DNA of 64,000 bases from Cycas panzhihuaensis. Its lineage: Eukaryota; Cycadophyta. Below, one piece after another: positions 22,842-34,806 of the stretch (position 1 is the first letter of the stretch; each line of letters opens with the position of its first letter). The position numbers and the translations under genes are program-made. The notes under the pieces were generated by a model. That model was not told the origin of the DNA. It did not search any database and was given only the letters and a program-made list of their open reading frames with translations. The stretch lies in contig CM041465.1 in NCBI GenBank assembly GCA_023213395.1, positions 114,459,741-114,523,740 on the forward strand, written 5' to 3'.

Positions 22842-24225
22842 CATGTTAAAATTAACCAAAAATTATTGTAAGAAATCTAAGCACCTAAGAAATAACTTAA
22901 CCTACCTTTAAGTGTCAAGTGGAAACATCTTAACCATTACTTTGATCTTGTTTGGGTCTATTTGGATGTGTTCCTTTGAGATAATATTTCCAAGAATTCA
23001 TCCTAAAGTAATAGTAAAGATGCATTTATAGAGATTAAGATAAAAGTTATATGTCTTACATTATTTAAAGATGACTCTAAGATTTTTTATCTGGTCTTTA
23101 TGACTTTAAAAAGGATGATCATGTAATCAAGGTAAATACCAACTTTATGACCTATGGAATTATGAAAAATATAACGTATAACACTTAGATATATAGCACC
23201 ATCATTTTTTAGGCTAAGGGGCATCACTTTATAAGTAAAAGTCCCCTATATAGTAATGAAAGTAGTTTTATAATGATTTTTAAGTATAATAAAAATATGA
23301 TTATATCTTGAAATGTTGTCCATGATTAGCATGACCTCAAATTTGGTGGAATCATTAAGAATTTACTCAATGAAAGGTAGAGAGAAGTTACCCTTAGGGC
23401 ATGCATCATCAATGCCCTTGAATTCAAGACATATCCTAATAAACCTACTTTTTTTGGTAACTAGGATGATGTTAGAGACACATTGAGGATAGTTAATTGA
23501 CTCAATGAATTTATTTTTCAAGAGTTTTTAAACTTTAGTTTGGTTATATTTAAAATCTAGGAGTAGATAGGTCATTGTGAATGGCACTTAGGTTGAGCCC
23601 CTAGAAGAGTGATGATATAGGGGACTATGATATCAAGATGGATTCTTTTTATGTTTGAGTAGTCTGAACTAAAAACAGAGGAAAACTCAATGCATATATC
23701 CTTAATCTATTAAATCCCTTCTAAAGATCAATCAACTCTCACTTTAATCATGTGGGGCTATTTGGGGATACTAAGATCAATACCAATGGTTTTACTAAGT
23801 AATAAAGTATAATACTCCTTAAAATAAAGAGTGATAGGGTCAACGAGAGTTGTAGACATAGGGTCATCTTGAACTTGAGAGGCTAATGAGAAAGTAAGGT
23901 AAATATATTTGGTAAAATTCAACTTATGATAGTTGGTCAATAAGATAAAAGATGAACTAGTAAGGTATTCTAAGATGGATTTATCATTCTTATAATGGTT
24001 AAGAATATAAATGACTTAGCTAATTATTTATACATCTTTGATTTCAATGCATTTACTAGTCAAAGGCCCTTCATCTTCAAAATATTAGAAAAATTTAATT
24101 AAAATGAATGGTTATTCAATTTTACCATCCTTAGGGATAACAACGACTATAGAGATTTATTATTATTAGGGATTATGGTGATAATAAACCACTTAAAAGT
24201 ATCCTTCATGAATAAAATGGAGTTC
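22842..24225 (-). pseudogene. Tat-1 reverse transcriptase pseudogene
   Basis: Minus strand, right to left: a 'LDIIVPYII...GAQPKCHSQ' segment (about 23600), then 'SINYPQCVSNIILVTKK' and 'RICLEFKGIDDACPKGNFSLPF' (about 23400), 'GTFTYKVMPLSLKNDGAIYL' (about 23230) and the catalytic block reading 'IYLDYMIIL' where the family has VYIDDM. One catalytic Asp is therefore Tyr. The wording (ANIV, ASPKDNFPLP, FGLKNAGATYQR) is that of Tat/Athila RT. It is continuous with 16079 once copia-2 is removed. Confidence 0.85.
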
Positions 24226-24230
24226 ACTAA
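24226..24230. repeat. Small LTR element target site duplication (left)
   Basis: ACTAA, repeated exactly at 28003-28007 and again at 37235-37239 after the duplicated LTR. Confidence 0.85.
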
Positions 24231-24594
24231 TGTTGGGGTTAATGTTTTCCACCTAACTCCTAACATTAGGAACATGTAAATACACATATCTTCATGGTAA
24301 GTTAAGGTAATGTTATTTTATTATGCATTATTATTATTATAATGCTTTGTCATTATTTTATATTATTTTAAATTTGGAGGTTGAAGGGGATTCTCTCCTT
24401 CCTTCCAAGTATATATTTTTATGGGGTTCAAAACCCTAGTGTTTGTAAACACCACCCTCATCAAAGGATTTTTGGATGTACTATTCAAAGATGGCTTAAT
24501 ACAATGATCTTTTGAATGTGCACTCTCAATATGGCTTGAATATTAGTTTGATTTGTATGTTCACCTACTCTGATCTATTCTCCATACTCTAATA
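24231..24594 (+). repeat. Small LTR element, 5' LTR
   Basis: Begins TGTTGGGGTTAATG and ends ACTCTAATA (CA changed to TA). By eye it differs from the LTR at 27636 at some 25-30 positions, far more than the two right-hand copies differ from each other. Confidence 0.9.
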
Positions 24595-24609
24595 TTTAGT
24601 ATTAGAGCC

Positions 24610-26922
24610 TACTAGATTCATGTTGCAAATACTTTGTTTATTGTTATTATATTAAATTTATTATATTTTTACTTTAAAGCTTATATTACCTTTCATATAT
24701 CTTTGTATTCCATAATATAATTGTGTATATAGTCTCTATCTGGCTTTCTCTATGGTTGTGTGATTCTCTACAAGTTGTCTTAGCTTCTCGTAAGATTTAT
24801 ATAGTGTCTTTATTTCCCTGCATCCTTCAATTGAAGCTCTAGCTCCTGTGTGAGCCTTCTGATGCTCGTGCGACCTCTATGCATCTTTTGTATGCCATGT
24901 GTGCCTTTGTGGGACCCTGCGTCCCTCCATCGACTATCTAGGCTCCTTGTGTGACTCCTACATGACCATTCCTTGCCTATGTGGCCTTCATTTAATCATC
25001 GTCTAGCCTACATGCTCTATGAGCCCTTCATGAGCCCTTTGTTGGAGTTCTAGGTGAGTCGAAGTGAGTTGCATTATCTTGATGTCTTTATGCACCCTTT
25101 CTTATAGTTCGCATGCTATGTGACATCTATTTGTCACTATTCTTTACTCCTTTAAGATCCTCAAGTAACTGGAGAAGATCTCAGATCTATTTAAAAGGTT
25201 TTTTTATCTAATTTAATTAATTAATTCTCTATTTTCATTCTTTCTTCAAACTAGACAGGACTCCTTAATTTTAAATCATAATTTCTCTCTCCTTTGTTGA
25301 TGAAATTGGCACATATCTATATTCTTTTCATCTGTCTCTGAGTTATTTAGCTAGTAGAGAAGGCGGATCTCAATTCTATTCATATATTTTTGAGAAATCC
25401 TCTATGGATCGCCAATCTCTTTGCTTGTTTATGTCAACCTTACATATGATTAAATTTTTTTTTTTTTTGAGTTATTTTATTTTTCCTAAAGTTTAAGTTT
25501 AATTTAATTAAATTAAATTATTTTTAAGTTCCAGGCATATAACTTGGAATTAACTTCCCTTCAACCTTAGCCCCTAGTCCTATTTGCTCTATACAACCTT
25601 CTTTTTTATAGATTGCAAATAAAATTAAGTTATATTTTATAAGTTTTAATTATTCATAAACTATATTTCATATTCTATATTTTTTCAAGTCCTACCCCTC
25701 CTTTTGTCCTTAGGGGTGGTCATATTAACCCCTATGTGACCTTAATCTTATTGATCAAAGGGGCTTAGCCCCTCCTCCTTCTCAATTTTTATTCCTAAAA
25801 GAGGTCTTTGTTCTATTTCTTTAATATCTTGAGTTCTAGAATTCTATTTTCTAAATGGTTGGATCTATCAAAAAGATTTTTTGATTCTCTACATGTTGGA
25901 ATAGGTTTTATCATGATTTGATATTATTTTATAGGTCTTTAAAGTAGATAAAATTGAGGTTCTAATTTGGTCCTAATTGGATAATTTTTCTAATATTTTG
26001 AGTAAATCTTTATACTCTAATTGAATATATTTACTTAATATCTAGGTGCTAATCGATTATTGATAATTTTTTATTACTTTTAGAGGCTCACAATTGTGCT
26101 TTATAACCATATAGCTCTATTTTAACCTCTTAAGATGAAGGAGCCTTCTTTGGATTAAAATCATTAAATTGGTGAATTCTAACACCTTACAACTCTACCT
26201 TTAAGCTTTCATTTTATCATCTAGCTTATAAATTTGAATCAAAGCTCTTCTAAAGCTTATTTATTTCTTATTTTAGGTCAATTATTGTCTCTTTTAAGGA
26301 ATTCATTTAAGGTTTATTCCATAAGCATATTTCAAATACATATGCATATTTCTTTAATTTTAAAGAGCTTATATTTACTCTTAATGATTTCATCTATATA
26401 GTGAAGGTTTATTTGGCTTTATTTCAAGCTTTCAAAGCATTTTCAAGGTGCAATCTATTGCATATAAGTATTTAAAGCATTTTACTCTTTTCAAAGCTTA
26501 TTTGAACTCTCATCAAAGTTATCTTACAAATAGTATTCTTGAATCTAACTTGAAGGATATATTTTCCTTTATTATCAAGTTATTTTCATTGATTTATAAA
26601 GGCATTCATTTGAAAGATTTATATATATTTCTCAAAATATCTTTTAGCTCATTTTAGTCCTTTACCTTTAAGGTTAATATATAAATTATTTAAAAGAATT
26701 ATTGATTGATTTAGTTTCATTTTAAAGGAAAGCATTTGTCTTACTTTATTTTAAGAAGATATACATTGCCTAGTTACATTCTTTACATTGATCAAGAAAG
26801 AAAATTATTGCCAGAGCATGTAAAAGAGTATTTATTACATATTTTATATTATTCACTCATTAGAGGTTATCATTTATTCATTAAGATAATGCATTAAGTT
26901 TATGCACTAAAAGTATTCTGTA
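24610..26922 (+). other. Small LTR element leader, noncoding
   Basis: About 2.3 kb without a supported gene, AT-rich on the right. The block 25700-25780 holds inverted repeats AGGGGT/ACCCCT (25712-25717, 25728-25733) nested with GTCATAT/ATGTGAC (25719-25725, 25734-25740), then the palindrome GGGGCTTAGCCCC. This is the counterpart of the copia-2 leader structure. Confidence 0.6.
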
Positions 26923-27684
26923 ATGACAAAGAACTTTGATAACACGAGGTTTCCCATATTTGATGGGACTAATTTTCACATTTAGAGATACATATTAAAA
27001 ATACATTTTATGGTAAATGACCTTTGGAAATTTGTAGATCATGGTTACCTATAGGATAAATAAAATTTTAAAGAAATTTTAAAAAAGGATAATGAAGTAT
27101 TAGCATTAATATTTTGTACAATAAATGATAATATATTCACTTATGTTAGTGAAATGGCCACATCTAAATCAGCATGGAATACATTAAAATCACTTTATGA
27201 GTGAGAAATTTTAGAATTAAATAAATTTAACTATATTGATAATGTGTTCCATCTAAAATAAATGGTAGAGAAGGTGGCTTTTAATGAAAAGACTAGCGAT
27301 TCATGTAATTTTAAAGCTTTTAATAAGAGTAATGAACACAATGTTCCATTTGATGAGGCTATATGTATATTTAACCTGATTCACTCTCATCAAGAAGATA
27401 AAATTAAAAATGAAGACATTCTTATTCATTTAAAGCAAGTCATACCTATATTTGAACCACACTTTATTGAAGACTATACGGAAAGGACAATGATGCAAGT
27501 TTATAACTACATCAAGGATGAAGACAAAGATACAAGACATGAGTTCAATCACCTTTTCAAAGTATTCCTAAAGCATTCATACCACAAGTTCAAAGAGAAG
27601 TTGAAGACAAATGTCATGAACATTAAAGGAAAGTATGTTGAGGTTAATGTTCCTCACCTAACTCCCACTATTAGGAATATGTAA
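26923..27684 (+). pseudogene. Gag-like ORF of the small LTR element
   Basis: One frame from the ATG at 26923 to the stop at 27682-27684 (inside the LTR), about 253 codons with four or so in-frame stops and no frameshift. The N-terminal half reads like copia gag: 'FPIFDGTNFHI' stop 'RYIL', 'MVNDLWKFVDHG', 'SKSAWNTLKSLYE'. At the first stop the duplicate copy has TGG, so Trp was lost here by G to A. From about 27262 the frame is open for 140 codons and has an acidic, His- and Phe-rich sequence that I do not recognise as usual gag. Confidence 0.7.
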
Positions 27685-28002
27685 AGTGCACACATCTTCA
27701 TGGTAAGTTAATGTAATGTTATTTTATTATGCATTATTATTATTATTATTATACTTTGTCATTATTTTATATTATTTTAAATTTGGAGGTTGAGGAGGAT
27801 TTCCTCATTCCTCCCAAGTATATATTTTATGGGGTTCAAAACCTTGGTGTTCATAAACACCACCTTCATCAAAGGATTTTTGGATGTACTCTTCAAAGAT
27901 GGCTTAATACAATGATCTTTTATATGTGCACTCTCAATATGGCTTAAATACTAGTTTAATTTGTATATTCACCTACTCCACTCTATTCTCCATACTCTAG
28001 CA
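27636..28002 (+). repeat. Small LTR element, 3' LTR
   Basis: Begins TGTTGAGGTTAATG after the purine stretch AAAGGAAAGTA and ends CTCTAGCA. It differs from the LTR at 36871-37234 by six substitutions and one 3-bp ATT unit. Confidence 0.92.
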
Positions 28003-28007
28003 ACTAA

Positions 28008-28620
28008 AACAGAAGAAATAAATGATTCATATATGGTTATTCTAGGGATGTCTCAATAATAAGTTATATTCAAGGTTAAGGGTAAGATAGTAAACTCAAC
28101 GACCATAATTATATTCTAAACGATAAGGGGAATAAAGACCTTACCAATAGGTATCATTTCTATTTTTTTAAATCTTTGGTAGACCCAATTAATAAGTTTA
28201 AAATTAGATATGTTAAGGGACTCAAGGAGTTAAAGGGGAAGGATATTGGTGGCAACAACTTCATTCACAATAACCCTTTTAATAGTCTTTCCACTACTCA
28301 TGATACAAATGAAAAAATGAGGGATGTTACAACACTTGTAATAATCACTAAGATGAGAAAGGTTAACGGTAATAAGAGGTCTACCTAAATCTAGTTATTT
28401 AATGCCAAGGATATTAAGAAAAAATTGAGTCTACTCAAGGTAACTCTTAAGAAAATTAAACACATAAATATCTACATATACAAACTTGAGCTCCTTAATG
28501 ATGGAGAAGCCTTTAGTTTTAATAACTTAAGGGATAAAACAACAAAATTTAATTTTAACAAATCAAAGGGGAATTTCAAAGATTTTCTCATCTAACTTAG
28601 ATGAGGAGCTAATTTTAAAG
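28008..28620 (-). pseudogene. Tat-1 protease pseudogene, copy 1
   Basis: On the minus strand the frame shows 'GRPLITVNLSHL' and then 'IVNEVVATNILPL' where Tat proteases have a DGG(S/A)VNILP block, so the catalytic Asp is Asn here. It continues with 'IPIGKVFIPLIV' and 'ILPLTLNITYY' before the stretch that would read LLGRPW. The same sequence recurs at 37240-37855. Confidence 0.7.
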
Positions 28621-30169
28621 ATCATCAACTTATGAGTTTTAATATCAAGGAGATCATCCATCTCCAATATATTGATGATTTTAGCTTAGGAATCCAAGTC
28701 ATCCTCATGAGGGAAATTTTAGTTTTAATGATTATTATTTTTGTCCTTAGTGGACTTAGTATGGGTGGGACCTTCTTTAGTTTTAAACTTAAAACTAGAA
28801 GTGTGATCATCCTCCTAAATAAGAACCTTTCCTTTATGCCTATCTTAGTAGTTAGGAAATGGTTAGTGTGAATTAAAAATTCCTTATTATAATGGGATGG
28901 TTATTAATTAGCCAAGGCATACTTTCTTCCAGGTTATTTGAGTTTAGTGCACTCAGATTAAACATAAGCTTCCATTTGATAATACATACATAAAGGGTTA
29001 TTTGAATTAAAAGGTAAAGGAAGAGTCTTTAAAGGTTGGTTAAGTTTTTAATCTACTAGATGGATGGTCTTAGAATCCTTTGAAGGTTTAAGAGAGAAAG
29101 TTAAAAGTTTGGTCATGATAGAATATTCCAAGGCATATAGGACAAAGGTAAGTTGGTTATAGGTCTTATCATATTGGACATGTTTAGGTTCACGAGTAGC
29201 CTTCTACTTGGGAGTTGTAGGGGGCTTATTTAACTTCTTAGATCTAACTTGAATTCTAAAAGATTTAAGGACAAAGCATCTATCAATGGTACTTTCATAA
29301 GTAGTAGGTCCAAGTTTTAGTATCTCAAGATAGACTTAAGGCTTAAGCACATTGGTAAATATATTAAAAAGAAGGACACTATATAAAGGGTATTAATATG
29401 AATAGACCAAGTCTTAAGAATTGATGAAATAAGTTGTAAGAGGACTCATCTACCACTTATTTAATAAAAAAGATTACTTTGACTCCCATCTCAAAAGTAT
29501 AAGCACCATCAAAATAATTAATGAATGAGTCTACAAGTTGTTAAAAAGAGAGAATGGATGCATCTAGCAAACTATAGAACTATTTTTTGGCCATCACCTA
29601 AGAGATACTTGAAGAAGATCTGCATCATGTTATGATTATAAGGTAAGTATTTAATGTATATAAGTGTAAAAGATTATATGTGACCAAAAAGATATTGACC
29701 TAGCTCACTACTAGATTTAGGTAATTAGGTCACAAAGGGTGGGAATAGACATAAGAGGACCTCTTATAAGAAGGGATTCCTATTATAGACAATGTAAGTC
29801 CTCCTTGCCATAAGAGAATAGGAGGAAGAAGGTCATTATGCATCAGGTTAAGGGATAAGATCTACTCCTTAGGTAGGTTGACCTTAGGGTGGACTAGATT
29901 CAGTAATATTTAAAGCACTAACATAAAGGGATAGACCACTATATGGTTCAAGATATGGTTAAATATGAGGCATGTCAATCTAAGGTGCTTGAGAAGTCGA
30001 TATATTAGGTTATGATGAGACTTAAGAGACATGGACATTACCATCAAAGGAGGGTATGCACTAAAGAGAACTAGAGGAATAATGTAATAATAAAACTTAA
30101 ATCAATGTGAAAAGTAAATAACTAATAAATTCAAGTATAACAATAAGGAACAACTAGAGATTTAGGTCT

Positions 30170-30582
30170 CCAGTTCTGAGAGGTAGGGCTGGAACTCCTC
30201 TCTTTGTCTTGAGGATAAGGCAGAGCAGGGCGTTGACTCGGGTTACAGACTTGAGGTGGGGGAGTATTGTAGTGGGCTGAAGATGCCCTCCACTTCTAGC
30301 GGATCGTGGGGTGGTTGGTATGGATTGTTCTTAAAGCGAGTTGTAGAGTGGTAGCTAATTGGGCGATTACAAATAAGAGTTCGAGTGCGGACAAGGGATT
30401 ACGGAGGAGTTTGAGTGCAGTGGTCTTTGAAGCTCATATTGGTGGGGTTAGCGAGGAGGTTTGGAGATAATTCTTGGGCTAGACCATGGGCTGTCATGGT
30501 GTTTGGCTTGATGTACCGGGTTTGGGGACCCAGATAAAACCCCTATAATTTCATTTTTTACCATATCAAAAAAAAAAAAAAA
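30170..30582 (+). mobile_element. Poly(A)-tailed SINE-like or 5'-truncated LINE insertion
   Basis: A GC-richer insert of 413 bp ending in 15 A residues and flanked by an 18-bp duplication (AACTAGAGATTTAGGTCT at 30152-30169 and 30583-30600). The homologous site in copy 2 (39373-39390) has the target once and no insert, which fixes the boundaries. Its last 110 bp resemble the 3' end of the LINE at 63348-64000 (shared CTAGACCATGGG, TTGATGTAC and AATT(T)CATTTTT blocks). Weak A-box- and B-box-like motifs lie at 30352-30363 and 30377-30388. Whether it is a SINE or a truncated LINE is open. Confidence 0.88.
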
Positions 30583-30600
30583 AACTAGAGATTTAGGTCT

Positions 30601-31150
30601 AAGCATAGATTATTTTATTAGTATAAGCAATAACTAAAGAGTTATAAAGAGAAAACCCTAACTCTCTTCTTATCCGCTCATCTAACTCCTTTACATATGT
30701 TATTACATGAGTATATATAGATATAATTTTATAAGATACAACTCTATAATATTACAATATAATAAGCATAAACCATAGGATGAAAAAGACCCCCATAAGA
30801 CACTAAAAAAAAATTCAGAGGAGGTTAGGTGTAACACATTTACTAATGTAACACTTACAAAGTATTTAATATATCTAGCACACACCCACACTTAGGTAGG
30901 ATGTAAGGATCTAACCATAGGATCCTCTAATTGGGGACCAACACCCTAAGTAGGTTAAGAAGTGGATGTGGCAATTGATTACTAAAGGGGTGGAGTAATA
31001 ATGATATAAGATGGTTGTATTTATGTAGAAGTAGAAGGTATCTAATTAGTGGGACTAGATCCTACTTGGATAGAGTAAACTGACATGGAAGTGGATACTT
31101 AAGTAGTTGATAATGAGGAAATAAACTATTGTAAATAGGTAAGGGATTAC
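30601..31150. other. Rest of Tat-1 gag region up to the LINE junction
   Basis: AT-rich Tat-1 sequence shared with 39391-39940. In minus orientation it reads into a Pro/Ser-rich part of gag near 31100. No separate gene is seen. Confidence 0.6.
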
Positions 31151-34100
31151 CAATTCGGATAGCCAATTCCCCACTCGTCAAGGATGCCTTCTTCCCCCTT
31201 GGGGATCATGTCTTCCTTTGGGAGGACTAGCTTCTCTAGAATACCTTTCCTAATCTCAAGGAATAATATAGCGATGTACGTCTCTTTACCCTAAAAAATT
31301 CTCCTGTTGCGCTCTTTCCAGATATACCATATGCCTACGAGTAGAATCATCTTCCAGAATCTACCTAGAATTTTACTCTTGAATGGGGAATCCCATGTTG
31401 TGATAGTCTTTCAATAATTTAGGGGAAACCCATACTAAACCCGGCTAGACGAATCATCTGATTCCCTTAGAATAGGGGCAATGAATACTAAGGTTGTCCA
31501 GGGTCTCAGCTTCTACCTTACATAATACACATATGTTCACCATATGAAAACCCTACTTCAAGAGGTTATCCGTTATTAGAATTTTATTTTGAAGGCAGAG
31601 CCACCAGAAAGCTGTGATCTTCAAAAGAAGCCCCAGCTTCCAAACCTCATCCAACATATCATTCCTAGCCCAGCCTTCCCTAATCATGATCAAGTTATAT
31701 CCATCTTTAACCATGTATGAGCCCAAAGACAAAAGGGGCCATACCAGTATGTCGAAAGAAGTCCTCTTCGGGATATACTGGTTTTCTAATACCCCCTTCA
31801 CTCTCTGAATCTCCTCCTCGAGACCTTGCAGCTCCTCAAATGATCTCTATTGCATGTTCTTGCCCTACCTCATCCAATAATTCTTGACTAAAAAACCATA
31901 GCTATTCTCACAAACCCTCTTCATGTTACAAATATCTGGCATCTCCTCTAACCTAGAGGGCCCGCACCACTTGTCTTCCTAGAACCTTATACTTTCTCAG
32001 TCCCTAATCTCCATCTCATTCCTTCATGCGGGATGGAGTATGAGGACAAATAGCTTTCAAATGGGGATCTGAGGAGCTACACTCCTCATCTAACAAGAAG
32101 TGTTTATCCCTAAGTATTTCCTGGCTAGAATTTTCCCCAACACTGAACCTGCCTCTTTGGTAAGTCTCCACCCCGTCTTAGCTAAAAGGGCTTCGTTAAA
32201 GAGACCCAGCCTTCTAACATTAAGTCCTTCTACCCACTTGGGTTTGCAAACCTTCTCCCATGATACTAGATGGAATCTGTTTTTATCTTCGGCCCCAGAC
32301 CAAAGGAACCTCTTCATAATGCCCTCGAGGGTAGAGATAACCTTGGCCGGCATCCTAAATAAGGACATTTGATAGACTGGAATGCTCTGAAGAGAGGCCA
32401 CCACTAGCTGAATTTTATGAGCCCAACTTAGAAGTGCCCCTTTCTAACCTGTAAACTTCCTGTTAAATCTACTCACGATGGGGTCCCACAAATTCTTCAC
32501 CATCTTCCTCACAAAGAGTGCCATTCCCAGATATGAGGTAGGAAAGGGTCTACTGGAGATCTCTATAACCCTGTTAATCCTTCTCTGCAGCCTGTATGTT
32601 ATATTGATAAAGAAAATTGAGCTCTTATCCAAGTTAATTCTTTGATTGGTAGCCCTCTCATATGCCTGAAGACACCTTTCAAGGCCACAGCCTCCCAGGA
32701 AGCCACATAGAAAGATGTTATCGTTGACAAACTGGTGATGGACAATATTGTCCAAATTGGAAGATGGCTTCAATCCTAATATCCACCCTAACCTTTGAGC
32801 CTCCATTATAGCCCTCACTAACAATTTTGCCATAATAATGAAGAGGAAGGGTGAGATGGGGTCTCCTTGTCTCAAACCCCTAAAGCCGGGAAAGAAAGGT
32901 GTTGACCTTCCATTTATAATCACCGAGAATGAAACCCTAGATATGCAGCATCTCATACATTCCCTCCAAACCTCCTCAAAGCTGAATGCTTTTAAGCAGT
33001 CCAACAGGCAGTCCCATGCCACCTGATCATAGGCCTTGGACATATCTGTTTTAATTATCATACCTGCCTCCTTCCTATGACAAGTCGAGTGCATTATTTT
33101 GTGAACAGTAATAATACCATCCATAATTTTCCTGCCTTTAACGAATCTGTCCTGATTTGGGGAGATAATAGCTGAAAGGCACTCCTTGAGGCAGTTCACT
33201 AACACTTTAGCCATGATTTTATATTTTACATTATAGAGGATGATTGGTCCAAAATCTTCCATAGCATCCACTCCCTCTTTCTTTGGAATCAAGACCAAAA
33301 AGGTGGCCTGCCATTCTTTCAGAATTGTCCTCCTGTGAAGGAATTCATTTAACTCCAAAATTAAATCATCCTTGATAATATCCCAATATTCCTAAAAATA
33401 TCTGGGGGGGAAACCATCTGGCCCCGGGGCCATGTCCCTACCCATTTTGAATAAGGCTTTCTTGACTTCGTCCTGAGAGAAGGGTTCTGTCAGTTTACTG
33501 TTTTGAGCTTCGGAGATAACCTTCGAAATATATTGCATGAGGCTAGCCCTTAGGTCAGGATCCTAACATCCTAGTTCTGCATATAACTCCTTAAAGTAGT
33601 CCAATGCAATTCCTCCAAACTGATCCTCTGACTCTATCAGTACCCCGTCCTTACTTTGAAGTTTGCTAATTCTATTATGGGGCCTATGCTTCAAGGTAGA
33701 CAAATGGAAGAACTTAGTATTTCTGTCCCCCTCCCTTATCCATAGCTCCATGGATTTCTGTTTCCAGTGGATTTCCTCCCTAGTCATCACCTCTTCTAGT
33801 TTCCTGGTGGTAAGTTGTTCCGTTTGATCCAAGTCCTGAGTTCTTCCCTCTAGTTGGATCCTATCCTCGATCTTTTTTAACTCTGTCAGCAAGCATCCTT
33901 TATCTTTAAAGATATTTCCAAAGACCTCCTTATTCCAAATTTTAATTTGTTGTTTAATCCAGTTTAACTTCTTCAAAAACTTGAACATAGTGCATCTGAG
34001 AACCGAAACTCCCCACCACTCACTGATCCTCTCCCTAAGATCCAGATGCTTTTGCCACATAAGTTTAAAGCAGAAGGGGGCCCCTTCATGTATACCTAGG

Positions 34101-34806
34101 AAGGACCCCTCCAAAACTAGCAGGGAATGGTCCGAACAGGACTTCGGAAGAGCCTCTAGTATATTTCCTTCAAAATGGTAAGACCATTCGTAATTGGTTA
34201 GTATTCTATCTAACCTACACTAAATGTGATTATGTCCCAAATGCCTGTTGGACCAAGTATACCTGGCTCCCCTGAGGGGGACATCCATTAGGCCCCTGAT
34301 TATAAAAACTCTCTGAAATTAGACATGCTTCTAGACCACCCTTCTTGCCCCCCTTTCTTCTCCTCTGGATTTAAAAGCATATTAAAGTCCCCAGCCACCA
34401 GCCAAGGGCCTTCCCAGTCTTTATGAGCCTCCACCAACCTTTCCAATAAACTCTTCCTACCCTCAACTGTTATGGGGGCATAGACATTAGTGATCTGGCA
34501 CGCCTTGTTGGTCTGCATACATACTAAACATAAGGTTATGAAATGTTCACTTTTGACCACCTCATGACCTTTCCACTTATTAGGGTTCCATAGGGAGGCC
34601 AACCCCCCAGAGCTCGCTAATCTGGCAACCGTCCTCCCTTCTCCCATTCTCCAGATCTTATTGAGCACCTCTCTTTTCTTAAACTGATCCAGTTTTGTCT
34701 CCTGTAAAAGAACTAAATCTGCACATGTCCTTATCCTCATTTCCTTTACTAGTCTCTGCTTTAATGGGGCATTAAGGCCCCTTATGTTCCAAGATAAGAC
34801 CATCAT
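31151..34806 (-). pseudogene. LINE-1 ORF2: endonuclease, reverse transcriptase, zinc finger
   Basis: Starts at the minus-strand ATG at 34806 ('MMVLSWNIRGLN'). The AP-endonuclease part shows QETK, NVYAP, GDFN and, after a one-frame shift near 34300, SDHSLL. From 34114 down to 31553 one frame is kept, broken only by stops. RT blocks are 'GRKIMDGIITVHKIMH', 'IIKTDMSKAYDQV' (about 33040), 'GLRQGDPISPFLF' (about 32870) and the catalytic block reading 'HQFVNDNIFLC' (about 32720) instead of F/YADD. A 'CVLC...HCPYSKGI' zinc finger lies at about 31480-31540. Nicking and target-primed synthesis would be its role; it is now inactive. Confidence 0.93.

Larger units (their letters stand above)
24231..28002 (+). 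mobile_element. Small gag-only LTR element nested in Tat-1
   Basis: LTRs at 24231-24594 (364 bp) and 27636-28002 (367 bp), TSD ACTAA, and a tRNA-Met-type primer site at 24597-24609. The interior of about 3 kb encodes only a copia-type gag-like protein and has no protease, integrase or RT. It must rely on proteins of another element. A leader stem-loop shared with copia-2 points to a copia relative as the helper. The 3' half was copied again at 34873-37234. Confidence 0.88.
25637..31150. repeat. Segmental duplication, copy 1
   Basis: Matches 34873-39940 almost base for base, starting at TTATAAGTTTTAATTATTC and ending at AAGGGATTAC. It covers the right part of the small LTR element plus Tat-1 protease and gag. 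Long stretches are identical (28625-28810 and 37855-38040 encode the same peptide). It differs from copy 2 by a 413-bp insertion at 30170-30582. Confidence 0.93.
28625..31150 (-). pseudogene. Tat-1 gag pseudogene, copy 1
   Basis: Minus strand. It matches the Tat-2 gag in order: 'SSSELGQYLFGHI' (Tat-2: SSQDLAEHVHSF), 'QLVDSFINYFDGAYTFEMGVK' split by stops (Tat-2: QLVDEFINYFDAARPFESGIK) and 'FTNVLKP' then 'VYLEILKLGPTTYES' (Tat-2: VNTLRPEVHVEVLKMGATTCDS). Many stops are present. It is interrupted by the poly(A) insertion at 30170-30582 and cut off at 31150 by the LINE fragment, so the N-terminus is missing here. Confidence 0.75.

Noticed and set aside
30352-30388. tRNA gene in the poly(A) insert
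   Set aside because: Only weak A-box- and B-box-like strings; no cloverleaf, acceptor stem or anticodon arm. Kept only as a possible SINE promoter.
32100-34181. Plus-strand frames opposite LINE-1 (32100-32372, 32838-33026, 33981-34181)
   Set aside because: Shadows of the well-supported minus-strand ORF2.
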